This document shows, piece after piece, positions 1 through 12,600 of a DNA stretch of 64,000 nucleotides. Below the pieces are notes generated by a model. The model saw nothing but the letters and a program-made list of their open reading frames with translations, had not been told where the DNA came from and did no database searches. Each line of letters opens with the position of its first letter. Position 1 is the stretch's first letter. Position numbers and translations under genes: made by a program. Source of the stretch: Agriotes lineatus (Eukaryota; Arthropoda; Insecta; Coleoptera; Elateridae). The stretch lies in NCBI GenBank assembly GCA_940337035.1, contig CALNHX010005862.1, positions 1 to 64,000 on the forward strand, written 5' to 3'.

Positions 1-60
1 ACCTAACAGTATAAGGACTAAAGACTAAAAAAGATTCAGTGAAGCAAGAAAATAAAGGCA

Positions 61-1390
61 AAGAAACATATTTAGAGTATGATAAACTAATACTACAAGG
101 AAAACTTTATAAAGATCAAGAAGAAAAAAAAACAGTAATGAAATAACTTTAGAAAAAGAAGATGAGGAACACGAAACCGATTTAGAAGACAACAATGAAT
201 TCAAAACTCAAGAATACTCTCAAGTAATAGATAGTCAAGGAATAGAAGAAACTATGGAATCTAAGAAAAGAGGAAGAAAGAAACTAGGATCTGATGAAAC
301 AGAAGAAAGGGAGATTTAAAGAAAGCACAAAACAAGAAGTTCAAACCATCAACCTCTCAAACAAAACCGATAAGACCAAAACCATCCAGACACTGTTAGC
401 ACCAATAAATAACAGTGGAGAAAATAAGAATATAAACCAGAAACCGGGAAACCTATAAAGAGGACTCTGGCAATGGACAAAGACAAAGAATTGGTAAAGA
501 AATCAGACAATGAGGAGAAAAAATAAAATTTAGAATAGGAATATGGAACATTAAGATACATCTAAACAGGAACAAATTATTGAAGAAATGGAAAAATATA
601 AAATACAATACTAGGTTTAACTGAAAACCAGAAAAAAGGACAAGGAAGGAAACAAATGATGAATGGATACACATTATATTACTCAGGAGTAACACCAGAT
701 CACGATAATAAAGAAGGAGTTGGAATAATAGTGGCGAAGGAATTAAAACTTAAAACTACAAAATGTTTACCTTGTACCTCAAGAATAATGTACAGTCGCG
801 GAAATATAAACCGGGACAAGCCCTGTAAGGCAATTTTTCACTATTTGAATATTGTCATTCTGCCTTCCTAATTGTTTATGAAATCCTATCTACCATATTT
901 CAATGAAACAAAAAGAACTGGTTAATGTAATATAAGCAGCTTGAGATAGCATCGACAATGAATTCATTCAGACAATTTAACTTATGCAAATTTTAGTGTC
1001 CCGCTTTGTATTTCTGCATTAGTACATGCAAATCAAGATGGATCGAACTCTAACGATCATACAAATATATGCACCAGTTGAAGGGATAAAAGGAGAAGAG
1101 ATAGAGGACTTCTATGAAGAACTCCAAAAAATAATAGATAAAATAGGCGAAGAAAACGAGATAATAATTATCATAGGAGACTGGAACTCAAGAGTAGGCT
1201 CCAATCAAGATAATCAAAGGAAACGGCAGATACTAGGAAAATTTGGAGAAAAGGAAAGACAAAAATGGGAAACGACTACTGCAGTTGGAAAATGAACTAA
1301 TAATACAAAATGCCTTTTTCGAACATCCCGCGGATGAATATTCTCAAAGATACTCTAATAAGAAAAACAATAGAAATCTGCGACACAACT
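61..1390 (+). pseudogene. RTE-like LINE fragment: lysine/glutamate-rich leader plus split APE endonuclease
   Basis: A degraded non-LTR retrotransposon. About 61-318 is a charged, K/E-rich open stretch. From about 520 an apurinic-type endonuclease (APE) domain begins with RIGIWNIK, like the GTWNIR start of RTE-type and craniofacial-development-protein-2-like endonucleases, and continues to NGYTLYYSGV and GVGIIVA. The domain is cut at 791 by a TA-flanked MITE. It resumes at 1025 with IIQIYAP and a GDWNSRVG motif (the catalytic GDxN region) near 1180. Similarity fades after about 1385, and no reverse transcriptase follows. The nuclease would nick target DNA during target-primed reverse transcription. 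Clade is inferred from motifs only; the copy is broken. Confidence 0.75.
791..1024. mobile_element. TA-flanked Tc1/mariner-like MITE inside the LINE endonuclease
   Basis: Terminal inverted repeats start CAGTCGCGGAAATATAAACC on the left and match imperfectly the reverse complement of the right end (1000-1022). TA is present on both sides (791-792 and 1023-1024). Removing the insert restores the endonuclease reading frame. There is no coding capacity. The termini resemble those of the MITE at 11674-11909. Confidence 0.75.
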
Positions 1391-1845
1391 ATTATTATTT
1401 ATTATTAATAGAAACATGTTTCTATGTTTCATATAAATTATTAACTGTAAACTTAGCTCGTAACTTATAAAATTTCAATTAAAAAGAATATACTAATAGA
1501 GATGCAAGGGGGAAAAGAATCTTATAAAAAAAGGTATAATTAAGATGTTTAATTCATGGAATTTAATATCGTTCTCAAGCGGTTTACTGATGCTCCATAT
1601 AAATCAAAGTACTGGTAATATTTATTAATAACGGTGCGAAGGTGAACAGGTGAAAACAAACGGATAATAGTTCTCGCCAGCGGAATATAAAAAGAAAAAG
1701 GAAGTCGAATTCCATAAAGGGGCACTCGAAATGCAATTTCTGAAAGTAAATAAGGCAGTCTATGTGATGATTTAAAATTTTATATGCGCAACAAATGATG
1801 ATGTTCTCCTATGTTGCAATGTTTAGATGTTAAATAGCTCACGTA

Positions 1846-2061
1846 CTAGTTGATACGACTCACTTCAGAACCAACGCCAAATTTTTTATAATATAAAAAT
1901 CTAATACATTTATTTTGTACCTTTTCAATATATTGCTGTAGACTTCGTGTATAAGGAGACCAGACAGTACAATCATATTCAAGATGAGATCTTATTAAGG
2001 CATTAAACAGTACGATCATAGGTTCAGTTTGACGGACAGCCAGACACAAACCAATGAACAA
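1846..2061 (-). pseudogene. Jockey/CR1-like LINE reverse-transcriptase C-terminal fragment
   Basis: A minus-strand open frame contains FNALIRSHLEYDCTVWSPY followed by VQNKCIRFLYYKKFG. This is the thumb/C-terminal signature of Jockey- and CR1-type reverse transcriptases (SLIRSHLEYG...VWSPY...IQ.RFLRF). Only about 60 residues remain. It sits antisense to the neighbouring RTE-like pieces, so it is an independent insertion remnant. Confidence 0.7.
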
Positions 2062-2165
2062 AAAAATGTTTTTTGGTTTTAGGGGTTTCTAAAACGTGAA
2101 GATCTGTTGAAAACTCAATTTTGAATTTTTGGGGTCATCCAATACTTCCTTTATCGTAAAAGAAA
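2030..2165 (+). repeat. Dispersed CAGA-type repeat, copy 1
   Basis: Degenerate GACAGCCAGACA run, then a block containing AAACGTGAAGATCTG and AATTTTTGGGGT. The same arrangement occurs at about 3400-3545, and a related form occurs at 53160-53410 and, inverted, at 54480-54720. No coding capacity; class unknown. Confidence 0.6.
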
Positions 2166-2183
2166 GTAAAAAAGCAAACCAAA

Positions 2184-2353
2184 TATAGTCCATTTACTTG
2201 ACATCTGCACTGTCAAACTGACATTATGTTGGCACCACTGCTATTTTTCACATTTTACCAATTAAATTACTGTACAGTCTAATAAAAAACAGGTATAAAG
2301 ACATTTTTTTAAATTTGACACTGACAGTGCAGATGTCAAGTAAATGGACTATA
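2184..2353. mobile_element. Short TA-flanked MITE with near-perfect TIRs
   Basis: The left end TATAGTCCATTTACTTGACA continues to ATCTGCACTGTCA. The right end is its inverted copy (TGACAGTGCAGATGTC...GGACTATA), giving about 32 bp of perfect inverted repeat around a 100-bp centre. A TA duplication fits Tc1/mariner targeting. Confidence 0.8.
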
Positions 2354-2371
2354 TACTATTTAATAAGTCAT

Positions 2372-2690
2372 ACAATATTAAGGAAGCAAGAGATATCTAA
2401 GGAAAATAGAATTAAAACATATAACACACTTATACCACCAATATTAAATATAATATATAAGTTATACCAATAACGCCAACAACAAGAAAAGAAAATCAGA
2501 GCAACAGAAATGAAATTCCTTAAAAGAATAATGGGAGTGACTAAATTAGACAAGATTAAAAACGACAACATATACCAATCCTTAAACCAAGAAACAATTC
2601 TAGATAAATTAAAGAAAAAACAAATGAATTGGTACAGACATGTTAAGAGAATGAATACCCTAACAATGGTAAATATGGCCGATAAGAAGA
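2372..2690 (+). pseudogene. RTE-like LINE 3' coding fragment
   Basis: Reads KIRATEMKFLKRIMGVTKLD (about 2488-2550) followed by LDKLKKKQMNWYRHVKRMN. This is the typical end of RTE-type polyproteins (MKFLRR..G.TR.D...KKQL.W.GHV.RM). It is probably the 3' part of the same LINE type seen at 61-1390, with the reverse-transcriptase core missing. Upstream (about 2390-2480) is a degraded ...YNTLIPPIL stretch in the same direction. Confidence 0.7.
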
Positions 2691-3149
2691 ATTTTGTTTT
2701 AAATAAAATTAGTTTTACTTTTATTTGCAACTTTTTTACTATGATGGTTCAGAATAAATTGTGTATTTCTTCCGAATGCATTTTACTTTCTGAGCTACCT
2801 TTTTTTACTTTACTGTTAATTTTTAATGATAATAAAGTGTCTTTTATTATACTTATATTATTATGCTTTAAGAATCCTGTTCTTGAAATCTGAATTTAAT
2901 CACAGAATAACACAGTACCTCATGCAACATATCTGTGATATAATAATCCATTTATAAAAATCTGTTGTGATACACGCACACAACTTCCCTTTACAGTGAT
3001 CTTATAATTAGCCAAAAATTTTATTTTTAATTTTTAAGCATTTGTCAAAAATTAAAAATTCTACAGAAACTGTACAAAATAGTGCGTTAGTTCAAGAGAC
3101 AAATTTTCTCTCAAATTTTAAGCTGAATTCAAAAATGTAATAATATACC

Positions 3150-3560
3150 GGGTGTTTTATTTAAAATAGGAGTCCATTTTAGAGGTATTCAACTGGAAAA
3201 TCACCTATCTCACATCAATACACATTAAAAATGTTAAGTTTGAAAAAAATCGTTAGCCGTTTTTGAAAAAATCGAAAAAAACTGAAAAATCACATGAGTA
3301 AACACCTACTTCCGGTTATGCGATTTCCTTCAAAAGCTTGCTGTCTCATCTACATAGTACAAGAAACTTTCACGTGTCATAAATCTTTTCCTTTTTGAGA
3401 TATTCTGTTCACAGACAGACAGACACACATAGTCACACAGACAGACAGACAGACAAATGAACAAAAACATGTTTTTTGGGTTCAGGGGACTCGAAAACGT
3501 GAAGATCTGCTGAAAACTCAATTTCGAATTTTTGGGGTGAATCCTTCATCGTACAATTTG
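3150..3560 (+). repeat. Dispersed CAGA-type repeat, copy 2, with upstream arm
   Basis: Starts near CCGGGTGTTTTATTT and runs through a (CAGA)n tract at about 3412-3455. It continues into the same ACGTGAAGATCTG...AATTTTTGGGGTG block as at 2030-2165. Non-coding, unknown class. Confidence 0.55.
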
Positions 3561-6500
3561 GAAGGCTCTCGCGTCATACATTAGCAACTCTGCCTTTGCA
3601 CAAAGGTTGAGAATTTACGTGTTTATTATAAAAACATCAACGTGGAACATATATTATAGGATACAAGGCGCACAGAAATTTGCTTCGGAATTTTTCTAGC
3701 TAAAGATTGTTTCTATTTTCTTAATTTGATGTTAATTACTGAATTAATATTGTTCAGAAAACTAAATCTTTTATTTTCCTTACGGTGCTCCTAATAAGAT
3801 ATATTTTTGACAACCTAGTATTCAAACATCTAACATAATAACAGGCTGTACAAATTTAAATTAAATTTAATACTAATATAATAAATTGAAATCATGATCT
3901 GCTCTGGTCTAAAAATATTGCGAATACTTTTTCCTCACCCAGTAGACTGTTATATGTTTTTAGTTGGTTGCATGCAGGAATTGTGATAGTAGCCAAACTG
4001 TGACATGAAATAATTATGAAAGTTGTTACAACTGCTTTATTGACATTGTTACAATTTTAGTGTCAAAATGCCAAAAACTTTACGGAAGGAGGCAAAAATT
4101 TAACTGCAACAATGCACGCCTTCAAACATTATAACCACAAATTGAAAATAACATAACCCAATTTTGTTATGTCTAATTATTTCGCATGCGTACCAACAAA
4201 CATGTCATCGTAACATAGCCTGTTGGGAGAAGGAAACATTGTGAATGGAGTATAGTTGCTGAACTTTTATTTTTACACGTATGAAATTGCACAAGCTCGT
4301 CTATTTTCATTGTTTTATTTAGTTTACCTGAGAAAGAAGATGACTTGCCTTCTCTTCAGAGAGAAGTCGATTCTTGAGCTTCGCAGAACCAATTAACATA
4401 CCATCAAGCTTATGTGGCATTTTTAAACACTTTTTATATGCCCATATATAATAAATTGTAATTTTTATTAACAATATTTGTTACATGTTGTATATTTTGT
4501 AATTAGTTAAAACCATTGTATGTGTGTACCTATTTAATACTGTATTATATTCTTTCAACCATATTTCGTATTAACTTTTTATTACCTCTCTTAATGCTAA
4601 ATGCAACTATCTAAGAATAACTGAAATTATATATTATTCTAGAAATCTTAATACTTTTTAATAATATTTCTATTTTTTATTATATGTACAGGTGAGGAAA
4701 GGGAAATCTTTTGAGATGTGTTCAGAAGGTCAAAATAAGAAAACTAAGCCAATATGTTTATGTCAGATTCTCAACCCTTATAGAGATTTACTGAAAACTG
4801 GTAGAAGATATTCAAATGAAAATTGACAGACTTTTTCTATAAATAGGAGGGTTTATGAATGAGAATTTCTTTAATTTGTAGGTATGTTTTTAACGGGGTA
4901 AATTTAGCAACTCATAATATATTTTATTTTACAGAAAATCTGTTGATCAACCATATTGAAAGAACTAAAAAAGTGTTTAAATAAATCAAGCTTTGCACTA
5001 TATATTTTTTGGTATTCAAATTCTTGTTCGCCGAAAAAAATCTAATAAAAACATTTATAGGGGTTGCTAATTTCAATCCCGTAACGCCATCCCTAAAAAT
5101 TTAAAACATTTCTTAAATAAGATTTTTTATTGCTAAAAAATATCTGCCAATTCTTTCAGTAAAATGACACAAATCTAATTTTAACTCCCCTCTAATATCT
5201 TCGAACACATTCTCAAAATATTTGCTTCTCCTCCCGGCTTATCTTGTATCTTATTTGACAAGCATTTATTTATTTTTAAATGTGTACTAATAAATGCGCT
5301 TGTGCTATAATTTTTATTAAAATAGTAAATTAATTTTCTCTAAAACCCTGGATAATTTTGTTCAAATCTTTGTCAATTAAAACAATCCTTATTGTTATCC
5401 TCCACATAAATAATACAAGTGCTGGAAGACGTGCATCTTATTATAAAATTGTCATTTACAGCCTAGCCAAGTATAAGACTTAGCTTAACAGAGACCCATC
5501 TATGACGCATTGAAGTCGCCTGAATAGATCATCTATCCCCTGTCAAGAATCTCTACGCGTAGCCCTCGGTAGTAAAATTTATTTGAGCTAGATGTGTATG
5601 ATAAGTTGCATAAGTGATTTGTTACGAATTTTCAAGTGAATTCTAACACCTTATAAACTACAGCGTTGAGTAAATAAGTATTTGTACACTCAATGACTAC
5701 AGTAACTGTTTGAAAAATGTAACGAATACTTTTGCAAGTTGATATCCGGTACTTCGGATCTTATCGGATAACAAGTACTCGTGTACCGAATAGTTACTTT
5801 TTTGACATCACTAGTACCTACTTTATCAAAGCATACTTTTTTACGAGTAAAATATCTTCTTCCTCTTATCATAAACCAGTTGCTGTTTTTAACCACAAAG
5901 TGGTTCTATTAGTCCTTTTTACTCTTAAGCTGCGTAGGTGGCCAGCCTTGCACGTCGAAATATATAGTGAAAATTTTTTGTTTTATGCGTAAGTTTAGCA
6001 GGAGCATAATATATCAACATTTCTAATTTAAAGTCCTTAGAATATTAATTAATCGACAGAAAACTGTTGACTCAGTTCTCCTACTTAACGGTTTTTAAAA
6101 ACATTTATGGGTTGCGAGAGCAAAAAATATTGGTTGATGTTTTTGCAAAACAGTGAAATAAATTAGAAAAACCAAATTTACCAAGAAACTATGAGAAATA
6201 TCAAAAAATCGAAGAGACATTTCTTGTCTAGAATAAAATTACTTAGCTACCTTAGAATAAGATTGATTTTAATTTTCTATAAGGTGTAACTATTTTTTTT
6301 TTAATAAATGTATGCATTGATTATCCATATCTCCGCTACTGGTTAATCGTAAAGCTTGATAAAATCACATTTTAAGGGGCCCTGCCCAAGTGTAGGTACT
6401 GAGTACCAAATTTGGTTTTATAGCTATATTAATAAAGGAATTATTAAAAAAAACGAATTTTTTTTAGAAAATTAAGGAAAAGTTATGGAAAACAAGGAAG

Positions 6501-6650
6501 TTTTGAACACTTACTTATATAAACATTTTTTCTTAAAATTGGCTAAAAATTGCCACCCTCAAATATTTGAACGTACTTATCTGTATATACCTAGTAAGAA
6601 TTTATGTTGATGATAATAAATGAAGCTTTAATATAAAAAAATTTAAACTT
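3561..6650. other. AT-rich non-coding stretch, no feature recognised
   Basis: I see no exon, TE protein or clear inverted repeat here. Downstream exons of the minus-strand ITIH-like gene were looked for and not recognised. Remaining C-terminal exons may lie here as short unrecognised segments or beyond the left edge. Confidence 0.4.
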
Positions 6651-6652
6651 AC

Positions 6653-6676
6653 TGCTTTGAAGTGATCCTTGACCGC
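6653..6676 (-). CDS. ITIH-like exon 8: putative 24-nt microexon
   Basis: Acceptor TTTTTAG at 6677-6683 and a strong donor GTAAGT at 6647-6652 bracket 24 nt. Joined in phase 1 it adds about GQGSLQS to the chain and leaves the frame open. No further exon was recognised downstream. The evidence is splice-site quality and phase only. Confidence 0.5.
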
Positions 6677-9600
6677 CTAAAAATTAACAATAAATAAATA
6701 AATTAACTCACTTTAATGTATCTTACCAGCAACAGCTTTTTCTGTATCCACAGCACTGGTAGCATTTGGTTTAACTACAACTAAAGAACTCACAGGAGTA
6801 ACAAATGAATATTTAAGGGCCAGCTCAAGGGCCTTCTTTTTCAACTCGTCCTGGTCTTTATCTGAAGCTTCTTTCTTTTCCAATAATTGTTTAATTGTTA
6901 AATAAGCCCATAACCGCTCAGTACTAGAAATTGATTTCTGAACTGTAGGTTTGAAAATAACATCGCCATGTTCGCCACGACCATTGACAATAGGCGATTC
7001 AATGTCATGAGTGCCTAGTGGAGAGACCATGTTTATGCATATAGATACATTTGTAATCATACATACCACACCACCCAGCTACTACAAGTTCAGAGCCACC
7101 AAAATGGATAGGAAACTCAGTCCTTGTAAGACTGGTAACGGAAGGCTCATATTTAAAAGTAACATCTGATAGAAGTGGTGATGATATTTGATTGTAGAAA
7201 TCTTGCAGCTGCAAAGAAGCATCAGCAGCTTCATATATGTGTTTGTTGAATCCAGAATTTTTCAGGGACAACTTCTGCAAGAAGTCTTTGTCTGCTCCTT
7301 CGCCGAAAGAAAGGGCAAAAATTGGAGACTTACGCAATCCAGTATTATAATTAGTTATCTGAAAGTAGGTTATATCACAATTATTATTTATATTTTTGAA
7401 ATATTAGTGTAAATGAGTAATTAATATATTGAACTAGTCATATCTTCAAACTTATTAACTGTATGAAGCTTACAACTTTGGTACCTACACCTATTAGATT
7501 ATATTATAGGCCAGTCGATAAGTCGCTTAATATGGCTGTTAGCGGGAGCAATTCCGGACAAGCTGGAATTTATTTTAATCTGTTTGATTTCATATTAAGA
7601 AATGTCTCTTAAAATTGCACCCTCTAGAAAGCCCGGATTGGGCCGCCATCTTAAAAAAAGGGCAAAAAATTTAATTTTTTTCATTATTTGTGAATATCTC
7701 GGTTAGTATCAACTTTACAGTGAAATATATCGTTATTAAAATTGGAGGAGAGTAAACTATCTACAAGAAATGTGCTATACATTTTTCTCGTGCGACAACC
7801 TGTTTCGAGGTTACAGGCGTCGAAAGCTAGATATTCTAAGGGCATTTGCTAATTTTCTTATTGCAGGCATTCTTGAAAACATGCACATGCTTTTATAGAT
7901 TCTCAATGTAGTTTCTATTGCAATTAAACATTAGACCAGTACAAGCACAGAATAAACACCTAACGGACTCAGAAACGACACTCGCGGCGGCGCCGATTTC
8001 AGCTATAGTGGCCATATTGAAAGAGAGTAGTCAAGAATAATATGTTGGTGGCGCCACAGAATAATACAGAATGGCCTGTCGGCTTAAAATTCAGCTAGTT
8101 TTTTCGTTGTGCATGCGCGAGTTCTAGTGGTGTGCAGTCAGCTGTTTTCCATATTTTACAGGTGTATTTGTAGGGGTCAATGACCCCTTATAAGAAGGTT
8201 ATGTTTTTTGTGCAAGTGGTTTTAAAATATTAATTTAATATGAGTGCACAGAAAAGATCTTTTGGTGGCACATGGTGTACTGTGCATTTCCATATAAATT
8301 GCATGGACTTTAAACGTACGGATTATTTCTGTTCAGTTTAAAATTTAGGCACATAATTTTGAATTTACCGCCTCTGCACACCACTAGGATCATAGCGACC
8401 ATTTCAAGGTCACAAAAATTGATTATGCTGACATCAAAAGCGCCGACACAGAGAGGCCATTCTGATTTAGGGTATTATTCTGTGGTGGCGCTGTAAGTCT
8501 ATGTCAAATTTGAGGTTAGCAGTTTTTGCGTCAGTTTTGACATAGACTGACGCAAAACCTAACCTGCTAACCTCAAATTTGACAGACTTACAGTGCCACC
8601 AACATATTATTCTTGATCTACTCTCTTTCAATATGGCCGCCATAGCTGAAATCGGCTTCTCGAACATCAAAGGCGCCGCTGCGAGTGTTGCATATGAGTC
8701 TGTTAGATGTTTATTCTGTGGTACAAGTACCTCTCGTAAAATTAGAAAAAGTCCATCTAGAAGATCTGAGAAATAGTTAGAAGATTACTTTCAATATGAA
8801 TTAGCTCCTTATCCACTTTCACTCTTTGATGAGATAGGAATAAGTAAAACTAAAAAATGAGCCCTGTACAATGCGTTTGTATCTATTGACAACCAACTAG
8901 ACTCTGAAAATACTCTTCATGTGAAAGAAGGGGGATTTCTACTTCACAAAATTTTGCATAAATACGTTGAGTATGTAACAATATGTTACTCAGCGAATGC
9001 GGTAATAGTTTTCGATGAATACCCGGAGGATGCTGCAGCAAAAAGCAGCGAGACTGCTGAGCGACTTCGCCGATTGAAGATTGGTTCATCAGCGGAAATA
9101 CATTGTCAATTTCAAAAGAAACTTGAAGTTAGCATAGTTTGCATAGTGGATTAAGTCTATTGGGGATACCACTTGTCAGGCCATTTTACATTTCTCAGTG
9201 ATTTAATCAGCTACAACAACCTTTAAAACAGTTTTGGTACATAAGTGGTGAGTTCGCCTGTATTTCGAGTCTATTTTAGGCATAGTTCATCGCATAATAC
9301 TGCAATTATTAGTATCAAGTACAGCCATTCGTAACTTTGTACACCCCTTTCATCACTGTTTCTAATTTGTAATCTTTGTGCATCCCTGTCATCTTGGTTT
9401 CGTGCAGCTGCGTGTCCCAGCAGTCGTGAGCGCGTTGATTTGCAAGTTATTTAAAATTCAGCCCGTGAGCACAACAAGGATAGCCTCTGCTTGTTTTGCT
9501 GGTGGAGGACCACGCGTTGAGCGTCTCTGACGCATCCTGCGCTGTGATTGGCCCGGGTGAATCTCTCGAGGCACAGCTGTGTTCACAAGCGGGGTTTTTC

Positions 9601-12600
9601 TTGGCAGTCGGGGACAGCCGCTGCTTGGTGACGTTGGTGTGCACTCGTGTGTGGGTTAGAGAAATCCGTGGCGAATCGTTGTGGGAATTCAGTTTATATG
9701 TGAGCTTATTAAAGCCACTTTTCCGCCGTCGTTTGGGAGACGGGACTCTGTTCCTGAAATTACCTATACAACGGTTCCGCTGTTAGCTGTGTAATGGTCG
9801 AGGTGGTCCGTACACAATCCGTCCTTTTTAGAGGATTTTAGAGGACGTCGTAGCCTTTCGGCTCTTGTCACACACCCAGGTGTGAGCGATATACCGACAC
9901 TGCTTTGAATGCCACCGCCCGCTGCAGGCTGAGCCCTCTAATGAGGTACAAATTGTGCAATAGACTAGTTCGTTTGCATGTTCTTGTAACTTAACCCTTT
10001 AAGTTGGCGCCCGACGCTGAAATAATGCAATAGTACATTCCAGTTTGCGTTTGATATATAGCCACTGCACAGTACACTCTGATTAAAATATAACATTGTG
10101 ATCTAACATTCTGTGCTGCAAGACAGTTTTGCTTCTGTAAATTAATCATTCAAATTTGCGTTCGAGACAATACTAATGCAGAGTACACTCTGATTAAAAT
10201 ATAACATTGTGATCTAACATTCTGTGTTGCAGGACAGTTTTGCTTCTGTAAATTAATCATTCAAATTTGCGTTCGAAACAATACTAATTCAGAGTGCACT
10301 CTGAATAAAATTTAACGTGATGTTCTAACACTCAGTGCTGCAAGATAACTGTGTTTTGTAAATTAGCCTTTCAAGTTTGTGTTTGACGTATAATTAATGT
10401 AGAGTACACTCAAGTGCAACATTTCACGTTCGTGTTCTAGCATTTAGTGCTGCAGGGCAGCTTGGTTTTGTAAATTAACCCTTTTTAAGTTTGCGCTTGA
10501 CGCTTAAATAACGCACAGTACACTCTGGCACAAATGTAGCGATTGCTATTCTCAAATGCTTCGCTGTAAGTCAGGGCGTTCTGGTGACTCAAACTCAAGT
10601 TCAGGTTTTACACTCGCGCGTCACGCCTGTTGAAGCCTAAGCCGACATTATAACCTCATTCGGCCTGGATTTGTTGTTCGGCTCAGCTATGCGCCGCAAC
10701 CTTTAGTTACAGCGTTTCCGAGCTGGGCGTACCCTTTAAGCCATTCGTACGAGCCGGCATACGTGCCGAATATACCTGTATTTTTGTATGATGTTTGGTA
10801 GGTCACTTGGAGTGGCCCAATAGATGTATTAACCGTACCGTCTTATTCTTTTTCTTTTTGTGTCTTGTGCATGTTTGTTTACAGGGTGACTGTGTCACTG
10901 TGTTATGACCATTGTAAGGTGAGGCCCGGACGTGGCAGATGAGCATTCCAGGTAGGTCGTTGTGTCTGTCGCTGCACTGTGGCTTCCACAAATAGCTATT
11001 TGAGTATTTTTCGCCCTGTTTGACCCTCAAGGTCCAGTTGAACGTGGGTACCCGGATTTGGATCTTGTGGCGCTGTGGTGTACCGTTTTGAACCACGACC
11101 ATCTCCCTGAGCGTATTTGAGCCGAGGCCTTTAGCCTGTTCTTGACGATTCTCAGGGTGAGCGTGCCCATTTTCCGGATTTGTTTAGCATGCGATACTCG
11201 CTCATCCGTGAGTGTCATAAGACCAATTTAATACCGTAACACACTTAAAAAACGTGCCGAGTACTCTACCTCTAGGTGATGTGGAAGTGAGTACAACGTA
11301 AGCGACATAATTTCTTTACATGACTAACAGAAATCGCATATAGTACGAAAAAAGAATTTTTGTCTCATCGAATGTTAATAATAATAAAAAAAGCAAATCG
11401 TGGCCTGAATTGGAAACAAGTGAATGTATGACATAAATCGAGGGAAAATTTTACTCTTCTTTAATTTTGATAACTACGTATTTTGCTCAAAAGTTGATAC
11501 TAATCGAGATATTCACTAATATTAGACAAAATATAAAAATGTTGACCTTTTTTAAGCATGGCAGTTAAATCCGGGCCTGGTAAGGGGTGCAAAATTAATG
11601 TATATTTTCTGAGTATCAACAAAAGAGATTCAAATTTATTCCAGCTTGTTCGGAATTGCTCCCGCTATTAATGTATAGTCGTGTGCAAATAAATCTGGGA
11701 CAGTGTTTTTTCACATGCAGATTCAGTTAAGAATTTGAAGAATATTTCCATGGATTTCCTCTTATCAGAGAGAGTTACGGATTTCAGTACCTGATAAAAT
11801 TTAATGTAACTCTTTCTGATAGCAGGAAATCCATGGAGATATTCTTCAATTATTAACTGAATCTGCATGTGAAAAAACACTGTCCCAGATTTATTTGCAC
11901 ACGACTGTACTTGTCGACTGGTCTATTAATCAAATCTGCTACACTAATCCAGTAAAATTTATATCCCTGATGGCATTAAGAAAGTATACCAAAAACGCTC
12001 ACTATGCAAGCGGTGATGCATACACTCCTAGTTTCAAAAAACACCCCTCAGGACATGAAAATATATCAAATAAAATTTCAAATAAGGAAGATCTAATGGA
12101 CTTTTCCCGTACGGCCATTAAGTCATACGAAATCTGCTCTAGGAATAGGGAATAAATTTGAGCGTACGGCACGATATCTGTTCGCACAGCACGATATGTG
12201 CTCACACAAAATAATTTTAGAAGTGATATTTAATTTTTTGGGAAAGTGCACTTAAGTATATATTACATACCGAGGTGGAAAGTTTTTCATTTCTGTCGAG
12301 AGATTAAGTAGTTAACCGAGACGCGTAGCGTCGAGGTCAACTTTATCACTGTCATATGTATACTATTTTATTCGCAACCACTTTATTCTAAACAATAATT
12401 GGGAAAATTATTATATCACAAGCAAATTGCGCGCTACGCGCACGTGAAATAGGATACGCGAAAGGTCAACCTCCGAGCCGAGCGCTAAGATAAGAAAAAC
12501 AAAACCTAAACAAATATAAACATCTGTGAAGCCGGAACGTGAGATTTTATGTGGTGCCACAGACAGACAAACACACATTAAGGAAAATTATATTATAGAT

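Larger units (their letters stand above)
7510..11930. mobile_element. 4.4-kb DNA transposon-like element with long diverged TIRs
   Basis: The left end (7510-7760) and right end (11400-11930) are inverted copies. Both carry TAG[G/A]CCAGTCGA near the tip, then GCGGGAGCAATTCC and GAATATCTCG further in. The right arm is interrupted by the MITE at 11674-11909. No convincing TSD was found and the superfamily is not identified. The interior holds a large palindrome (7944-8723), a broken PIN-like coding remnant (8729-9153), a GC-rich tract and a tandem array. Confidence 0.6.

Noticed and set aside
5690..5992. Overlapping open frames on both strands below the ITIH gene as missing C-terminal exons
   Set aside because: No ITIH-like pattern and no splice sites in the required phase.
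6713..6726. Using the in-frame stop after exon 7 (KIH, stop) as the true end of the ITIH-like protein
   Set aside because: A strong GTAAGA donor lies at the end of exon 7 and an in-phase microexon follows. The protein would also be shorter than the family. Kept only as a possible isoform.
9496..9786. 96-codon open frame on the plus strand
   Set aside because: No recognisable domain, GC-richer tract with open frames on both strands, no splice or start context.
10000..10020. TGGCGCCCGA string resembling a tRNA-Lys primer-binding site
   Set aside because: It is a diverged unit of the local tandem repeat (compare TTTGCGCTTGACGC at about 10490). No LTR pair flanks it.
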